From assembly GCA_003353945.1 (NCBI GenBank), contig PIVM01000030.1, positions 1 through 45,701 on the forward strand: a stretch of DNA of 45,701 nt, read 5' to 3'. The position numbers were made by a program, and so were the translations under genes. This document shows, one piece after another, positions 45,639 to 45,701 of the stretch (positions are counted from its first letter, which is position 1; each line of letters opens with the position of its first letter). Below the pieces are notes generated by a model that did not search any database, had not been told where the DNA came from, and saw only the letters and a list, made by a program, of their open reading frames with translations. The DNA comes from Gammaproteobacteria bacterium (lineage in GTDB: Bacteria; Pseudomonadota; Gammaproteobacteria; Pseudomonadales; PIVM01).

Positions 45639-45701
45639 ATGAAGAGTTTAAAAGTAATTTCTTATCTAATGGCTTATCCCAATGATGAACTAGTAACGAA
45701 T
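45639..45701 (+). CDS. narJ: nitrate reductase assembly chaperone (partial)
   Basis: Only the first 21 codons are in the window. ATG 45639 follows GGAG by 7 bp and the narH stop by 2 bp. The start MKSLKVISYLMAYPNDEL has the typical NarJ beginning (hydrophobic helix then YP). NarJ is the chaperone that inserts the molybdenum cofactor into NarG. narI is expected beyond the edge. Confidence 0.85.
   Translation, partial: MKSLKVISYLMAYPNDELVTN

Noticed and set aside
1-45701. tRNA, rRNA or riboswitch genes
   Set aside because: I looked for tRNA-like cloverleaf ends and conserved rRNA segments and found none; a covariance-model scan would be needed to exclude small RNAs.

Overview
The window reads as chromosomal DNA of a Gram-negative gammaproteobacterium with moderate G+C. 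It is probably marine or estuarine and able to respire nitrate. I infer this from the narGHJ operon with NarX/NarL-type regulators and FNR-type promoter boxes, the lipoproteins and c-type cytochromes, the RND exporter, and a KstD-like flavoprotein with epoxide-hydrolase-like enzymes of the kind found in steroid or hydrocarbon degraders. No rRNA, tRNA or CRISPR array was seen, and the genus cannot be fixed from this sequence.

Layout. (1) 0-11.5 kb, mixed accessory and catabolic region: a pentapeptide-repeat protein, a broken IS200-type transposase, a bacteriohemerythrin, a KstD-like 3-ketosteroid dehydrogenase with a truncated gene just upstream, a 1016-residue lipoprotein lying with a RAYT transposase fragment between two perfect 79-bp direct repeats, an epoxide-hydrolase-like enzyme, and a large RND/MMPL exporter. 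(2) 11.5-16.2 kb, a decayed island: a glycine-zipper (bacteriocin-like) remnant, DUF932 and IS fragments, an intact HigBA toxin-antitoxin pair, an AlpA-type fragment, two cold-shock genes with good terminators and unusual inverted repeats, and further transposase debris. (3) 16.2-21.7 kb: two lipoproteins, an orphan DUF3391-like membrane protein, a CitE-like lyase, a second epoxide-hydrolase-like enzyme and a short TetR-type regulator. (4) 21.7-29.7 kb, minus strand: a redox operon encoding a cytochrome bd subunit I-like protein (CydA-like, no CydB seen), a 50-residue single-helix protein, a membrane dihaem cytochrome c, a trihaem and a dihaem cytochrome c each fused to an ethylbenzene-dehydrogenase-type haem b domain, and a cupredoxin-like protein. 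(5) 30.4-45.7 kb, nitrate respiration: narX, a PP2C-phosphatase/Ser-Thr-kinase fusion and a NarK/NasA-type transporter in one minus-strand operon, narL, then narK1-narK2-narG-narH-narJ on the plus strand, with narJ cut by the window edge.

How it works together. NarX/NarL and an FNR/Dnr-type regulator probably control both nitrate blocks. The promoters of the minus-strand transporter operon and of narK1 share one architecture: an FNR-type box and a NarL 7-2-7-like site 52-53 bp apart. NarK1/NarK2 import nitrate and export nitrite, and NarGH reduces nitrate on the cytoplasmic side. The neighbouring bd-like/multihaem operon is the least explained part. It has the parts of a membrane-to-periplasm electron-transfer complex (seven c haems, two predicted haem b domains, one bd-like membrane core, one cupredoxin) and is the best candidate here for an undescribed respiratory module.
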